This document shows, in pieces, positions 14,147-15,665 of a DNA stretch of 15,665 nt (the stretch's first letter is position 1; every line of letters begins with the position of its first letter). The stretch is from an uncultured Sphingomonadaceae bacterium (GTDB taxonomy: Bacteria; Pseudomonadota; Alphaproteobacteria; Sphingomonadales; Sphingomonadaceae), in contig CALKXX010000023.1 of NCBI GenBank assembly GCA_938003725.1, forward strand, positions 1 to 15,665. Reading direction: 5' to 3'. The notes beneath the pieces are model-generated. The model had not been told where the DNA came from, searched no databases, and worked only from the letters and a program-made list of their open reading frames with translations. Made by a program: the position numbers and the translations under genes.

Positions 14147-15411
14147 ACGGCTCTCCCATCTGGCACCCTTTCACTCAGCATGGTTTGAACGAACCGATCC
14201 CGAAAATTGATCGCGCCGACGGTGCGGCGCTCTATTCCGCAGATGGACAACGCATCATTGATGCAATTTCATCTTGGTGGGTCACAACCCATAGACATTG
14301 TCATCCCACAATCATGTCTGCGATTGCGGAACAGGCGGTGAAATTGGATCAGATGATTTTTGCGGGTTGGACCCATGAACCGGCGGATTCGCTTGCGCGG
14401 GGGCTAGTCGACATGATGCCAGCATCTCTTACCCGCGTATTCTATTCAGATTCAGGATCGACCAGTGTCGAAGTCGCGTTGAAAATGGCGCTGGGATTCT
14501 GGGCCAATCGGGATAAGCCCCGTCATAAAATTATAGTGATGGAACACAGCTATCATGGCGATACCATCGGCGCGATGTCGATCGGCGCACGCGGTGTTTT
14601 TAATCGGGCCTATTCACCGCTGCTTTTTGATGTCGAAACTCTGCCTTTTCCTATTCCAGATAATGAACAGGTCTGCATCGATGCCTGTGAACGCCTTTGC
14701 AAAGAAAAGCCTGCTGCTTTGATCATAGAGCCGCTGCTGCTGGGAGCTGGCGGCATGCTCATCTACTCAAAGACGGTGCTTAGGGCCCTGAAAGACATAT
14801 GTGATGCCCATGATGTGATTTTCATCGCGGACGAGGTGATGACGGGTTGGGGGCGCACCGGAACGTTACTGGCCTGCACTCAAGCCAATGTTGTTCCGGA
14901 TATATTGTGCCTTTCCAAAGGCCTGACAGGCGGCGCAATGCCTCTTGCGGTCACCATGGCCAATGATGCGATATTTGATGCCCATTATTCAACCGACCGG
15001 GCAAAGATGTTTTTTCACTCATCCAGCTATACCGCCAATCCGATTGCGTGCGCAGCCGCGAATGCGAATCTGAAGATATGGAACGAGGAACCGGTTCTGG
15101 AACGAATTTCAGATTTGACCGCACGGCAGTCTGCACTGCTATCAGAAATAGCGACACATCCTCTCGTCGCCAATCCGCGTCAAATTGGCACGATTACAGC
15201 CTTTGAGATTATGTCCGATAAAAATGGCTATCTTTCGAACATCGCGCCGCAACTATTACGGTTCTTCCGTGAAAGAAACCTGCTCATCCGTCCCTTGGGG
15301 AATACCGTCTATACAATGCCGCCATATTGCATTGATGATGATGACCTGAAGACGATCTATGCTGCTCTATATGAGGCATGTGAATGTGTGAAAACTGGCA
15401 ATCTCAATTGA
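14143..15411 (+). CDS. bioA: Adenosylmethionine-8-amino-7-oxononanoate aminotransferase BioA
   Basis: PLP aminotransferase that converts KAPA to DAPA with S-adenosylmethionine as amino donor. At 422 residues it is close to E. coli BioA (429). The start is TTG 14143, overlapping the bioD stop (TTGA) with AGAGGA upstream. Key motifs: SSWWVTTH (43-50, substrate-binding Trp pair), YSDSGSTSVEVALKMAL (101-117), HSYHGDT (Y137, D140), IIEPLLLGAGGM (194-205), IADEVMTGWGRTG (D230 binds PLP), Schiff-base K259 in LSKGLTGG, and LIRPLG (R383, contacts the KAPA carboxylate in E. coli numbering R391). The N-terminal HPYT of E. coli, with Tyr17, reads HPFT here (Phe10). The operon ends here: tesB follows in the opposite direction after 20 bases. 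Confidence 0.93.
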   Translation: MNGSPIWHPFTQHGLNEPIPKIDRADGAALYSADGQRIIDAISSWWVTTHRHCHPTIMSAIAEQAVKLDQMIFAGWTHEPADSLARGLVDMMPASLTRVFYSDSGSTSVEVALKMALGFWANRDKPRHKIIVMEHSYHGDTIGAMSIGARGVFNRAYSPLLFDVETLPFPIPDNEQVCIDACERLCKEKPAALIIEPLLLGAGGMLIYSKTVLRALKDICDAHDVIFIADEVMTGWGRTGTLLACTQANVVPDILCLSKGLTGGAMPLAVTMANDAIFDAHYSTDRAKMFFHSSSYTANPIACAAANANLKIWNEEPVLERISDLTARQSALLSEIATHPLVANPRQIGTITAFEIMSDKNGYLSNIAPQLLRFFRERNLLIRPLGNTVYTMPPYCIDDDDLKTIYAALYEACECVKTGNLN

Positions 15412-15431
15412 TTGCTAAACGGGCATCCGGG

Positions 15432-15665
15432 TCAGGAAACTCGAATCAAGCCCTCCTGTGTGGCGGATGCAATCAAAGTGCCATCTTGCCGATATAGCGA
15501 CCCTCTGTTCAGCCCCCGTGTCCCGCCGGTCCAATCGCTATCCATAACGTAACAGACCCATTCATCCGCCCTCAACTCACCATGGAACCACATCGCGTGA
15601 TCAAGGCTGGTCGAAAACAAACCCGGGGTTGTCCAGTGCAATCCATGGGGTATCATCGATGTCGA
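15432..15665 (-). CDS. tesB: Acyl-CoA thioesterase II (TesB type), C-terminal fragment
   Basis: The C-terminal 77 residues of a double-hotdog thioesterase that hydrolyses medium- and long-chain acyl-CoA; the rest lies beyond the window edge, where the frame stays open. SLDHAMWFHGELRADEW contains the catalytic Asp (E. coli D204), and ASATQEGLIR contains the catalytic Gln (Q278). The third residue of the E. coli triad (T228, in ESTSASS) aligns with Asp in DSDWTGG; many homologs also differ there. It converges on bioA. Confidence 0.88.
   Translation of the reverse strand, partial: STSMIPHGLHWTTPGLFSTSLDHAMWFHGELRADEWVCYVMDSDWTGGTRGLNRGSLYRQDGTLIASATQEGLIRVS

Overview
The window looks like the chromosome of an aerobic alphaproteobacterium, most likely a sphingomonad (a Sphingorhabdus/Parasphingorhabdus-like genome is a guess). 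The RNase E fragment, the DsbA-like protein with an N-terminal helical extension, the GTA-type holin and the bioF-bioD-bioA order all fit this group. This is judged from protein resemblance only; no search was run. Coding is dense on both strands and no gene-free gap exceeds about 250 bases.

Region 1 (1-5915) is housekeeping. It holds the 3' part of rne (RNase E with a long charged tail), an exported M48 metalloprotease with C-terminal TPR-like repeats (BepA-like), a membrane-anchored or exported DsbA-family thiol oxidoreductase, then on the minus strand a Ppx/GppA phosphatase followed 10 bases later by rlmE, and a tRNA-Gln(CUG) with an encoded CCA end.

Region 2 (5916-8756) is the accessory-looking part, all on the plus strand. 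It contains a signal-anchored six-blade kelch protein, a doubtful 31-codon ORF, a stand-alone GTA-type three-TM holin-like protein, and the most unusual locus of the window: a 105-residue lipoprotein whose mature part is almost only Ala, Cys and Gly, with Cys every 3 or 4 residues. Eighteen bases after its stop comes a cytoplasmic, His-rich protein (DUF6969-like) starting with TTG. I propose that the two form an uncharacterised thiol/metal-handling or Cys-scaffold system. Short palindromes lie before, inside and after this locus.

Region 3 (8753-12173, minus strand) has an acyl-CoA dehydrogenase pair (one subunit with a candidate catalytic Glu, the other apparently without) spaced by 3 bases. 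It is followed by a flavin reductase fused to a MarR-like winged-helix domain, which probably has its own promoter.

Region 4 (12174-15665) starts with a divergent promoter region. Then comes a tightly coupled biotin operon, bioF-bioD-bioA, with ATGA and TTGA stop/start overlaps, which would convert pimeloyl-thioester plus alanine to KAPA, DAPA and dethiobiotin. The order of the reactions is BioF, BioA, BioD; bioB is not in the window. The window ends inside a convergent tesB-type acyl-CoA thioesterase.
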